Source of the DNA: Chloroflexi bacterium AL-N1
Lineage (GTDB): Bacteria > Chloroflexota > Chloroflexia > Chloroflexales > Roseiflexaceae
DNA length: 64,000 nt
Direction: 5' to 3'
Assembly: GCA_013122435.1 (NCBI GenBank)
Contig: WYDT01000029.1
Location: forward strand, 1-64,000
The notes beneath the pieces are model-generated. The model saw only the letters and a list, made by a program, of their open reading frames with translations. It had not been told where the DNA came from and did no database searches. Below, piece by piece: positions 63,379 to 64,000 of this stretch. Numbering within the stretch: the stretch's first letter is position 1; every line of letters starts with the position of its first letter. Made by a program: the position numbers and the translations under genes.

Positions 63379-64000
63379 ATGAAGCGCGTTGTGATGTTCG
63401 GTATCGGCTTGCTTGGCGGAGTGGGTGCTGGTCTCACGTTGTGGTGGGGTCGTCGACAATATCGTCAGCGCCAGATCATCGGTCGGTTAACCTGTGCTGC
63501 GCCATCCATGCATTTTGCAGTTGGACAGTTTCTGGTTTTTTGGGAAAAGGAAGATGGAGGACAGTTACGCATTTACCATCAGGAACAACCTGAGCGGCCC
63601 TTGTGGAGTAGCATCGCAGGTCAGGGGTTTGTGGCGGCTGCCCGTGGCACAGAGACGATCACGGAAGTGCGGGGGAACTTTTTTGTGTATGATCGGCTGC
63701 ATACGCTATGTGTCGATCAACAGATTGAGCGCCTCTCTGCCACCAGACAAACCGTTACCCTGTCTGGGATTTTGCAGCAGCGGCGAGGGCATGCGAAGGT
63801 TGATTACATGCTCACATTAACGGCCAGTAGTTCCAATCAACTCAGTTTCACATTGGAGTTCGCCGATAGCTCATACAACCGTGCATACCTGACCTATGCT
63901 TCTGATCCAGACGAGCACTTCTTTGGTTTTGGTGAGCAGTTTTCCTGCTTCAATCTTAAAGGCAAACGGCTCCCGATTTTTGTCATGGAGCAGGGGATTG
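63379..64000 (+). CDS. GH31 glycoside hydrolase, sulfoquinovosidase-like (partial)
   Basis: The first 207 residues are present; the window ends inside the gene. The N-terminus has one hydrophobic helix (about 4-24) followed by WWGRRQYRQRQ, so the enzyme may be membrane-anchored or exported. The beta-sandwich N-terminal domain of GH31 follows, and EHFFGFGEQFSCFNLKGKR (about 182-200) is typical of the YihQ-like sulfoquinovosidase and alpha-glucosidase group. The catalytic Asp pair lies beyond the window, so the Arg/Trp/Tyr residues that define sulfoquinovose binding cannot be checked. AGGAGA stands 9 nt before the ATG. It follows the GPH-type transporter by 12 nt, forming an operon. Confidence 0.8.
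   Translation, partial: MKRVVMFGIGLLGGVGAGLTLWWGRRQYRQRQIIGRLTCAAPSMHFAVGQFLVFWEKEDGGQLRIYHQEQPERPLWSSIAGQGFVAAARGTETITEVRGNFFVYDRLHTLCVDQQIERLSATRQTVTLSGILQQRRGHAKVDYMLTLTASSSNQLSFTLEFADSSYNRAYLTYASDPDEHFFGFGEQFSCFNLKGKRLPIFVMEQGI

Noticed and set aside
1-64000. tRNA or rRNA genes, insertion sequences, integrases
   Set aside because: None was recognised; there is no transposase-like protein and no cloverleaf-like sequence noticed by eye. A tRNA scan would be needed to be certain.

Overview
The window looks like part of a chromosome from a mesophilic member of the Chloroflexota (Chloroflexales/Herpetosiphonales-like). This is inferred from gene content and style: many lipoproteins with [V/I]LAAC-GGQ lipoboxes, a CoxS-CoxL-CoxM molybdenum hydroxylase operon, an odd sigma-70-like factor, DUF4058, GT4 and GPH-type MFS genes, and base composition near 50% G+C. 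No rRNA or tRNA gene was recognised, so the taxonomic call stays provisional.

Layout. 1-3655 is much richer in G+C than the rest. It carries a WYL/helicase-associated regulator broken by three 1-nt shifts, a 13-repeat CRISPR array and a set of perfect palindromes. 3656-9597 holds a lipoprotein serpin divergent from a three-gene molybdenum hydroxylase operon (2Fe-2S, Mo and FAD/4Fe-4S subunits) and a small membrane protein. 9633-12760 holds regulators (sigma factor, Crp/Fnr protein), a small STAS-like protein and a membrane-anchored Mrr nuclease. 13660-19002 is a second, very long CRISPR array of 75 repeats with an unrelated repeat. No cas gene is present anywhere in the window. glpD follows on the minus strand.

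21424-51817 is the most striking part: a 30-kb iron-siderophore (or related metallophore) uptake island on the plus strand. It contains 14 genes for FecB/FhuD-type substrate-binding lipoproteins, four FecCD permeases in two pairs, two FecE-type ATPases, a sucrase/ferredoxin-like [2Fe-2S] protein (possible ferric-siderophore reductase), an MFS transporter, one intact ABC exporter half and one decayed partner. The binding proteins fall into sequence subclasses and show signs of active shuffling: a chimera with two N-lobes and one C-lobe, a tandem double protein with a G-run frameshift, an in-frame UGA near a C-terminus, and a CT-duplication frameshift that reads through a terminator hairpin. I read the locus as a library of interchangeable receptors feeding a small number of permease/ATPase cores.

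51824-60137 encodes a NarL-type two-component system, divergent from an RND pump and its lipoprotein adaptor, with a perfect inverted repeat between them, then an ECF-like sigma factor. 60461-64000 encodes a glycogen-synthase-like GT4 glycosyltransferase, a GPH/SLC45-type sugar transporter and the start of a GH31 glycosidase resembling sulfoquinovosidase, cut by the window edge.
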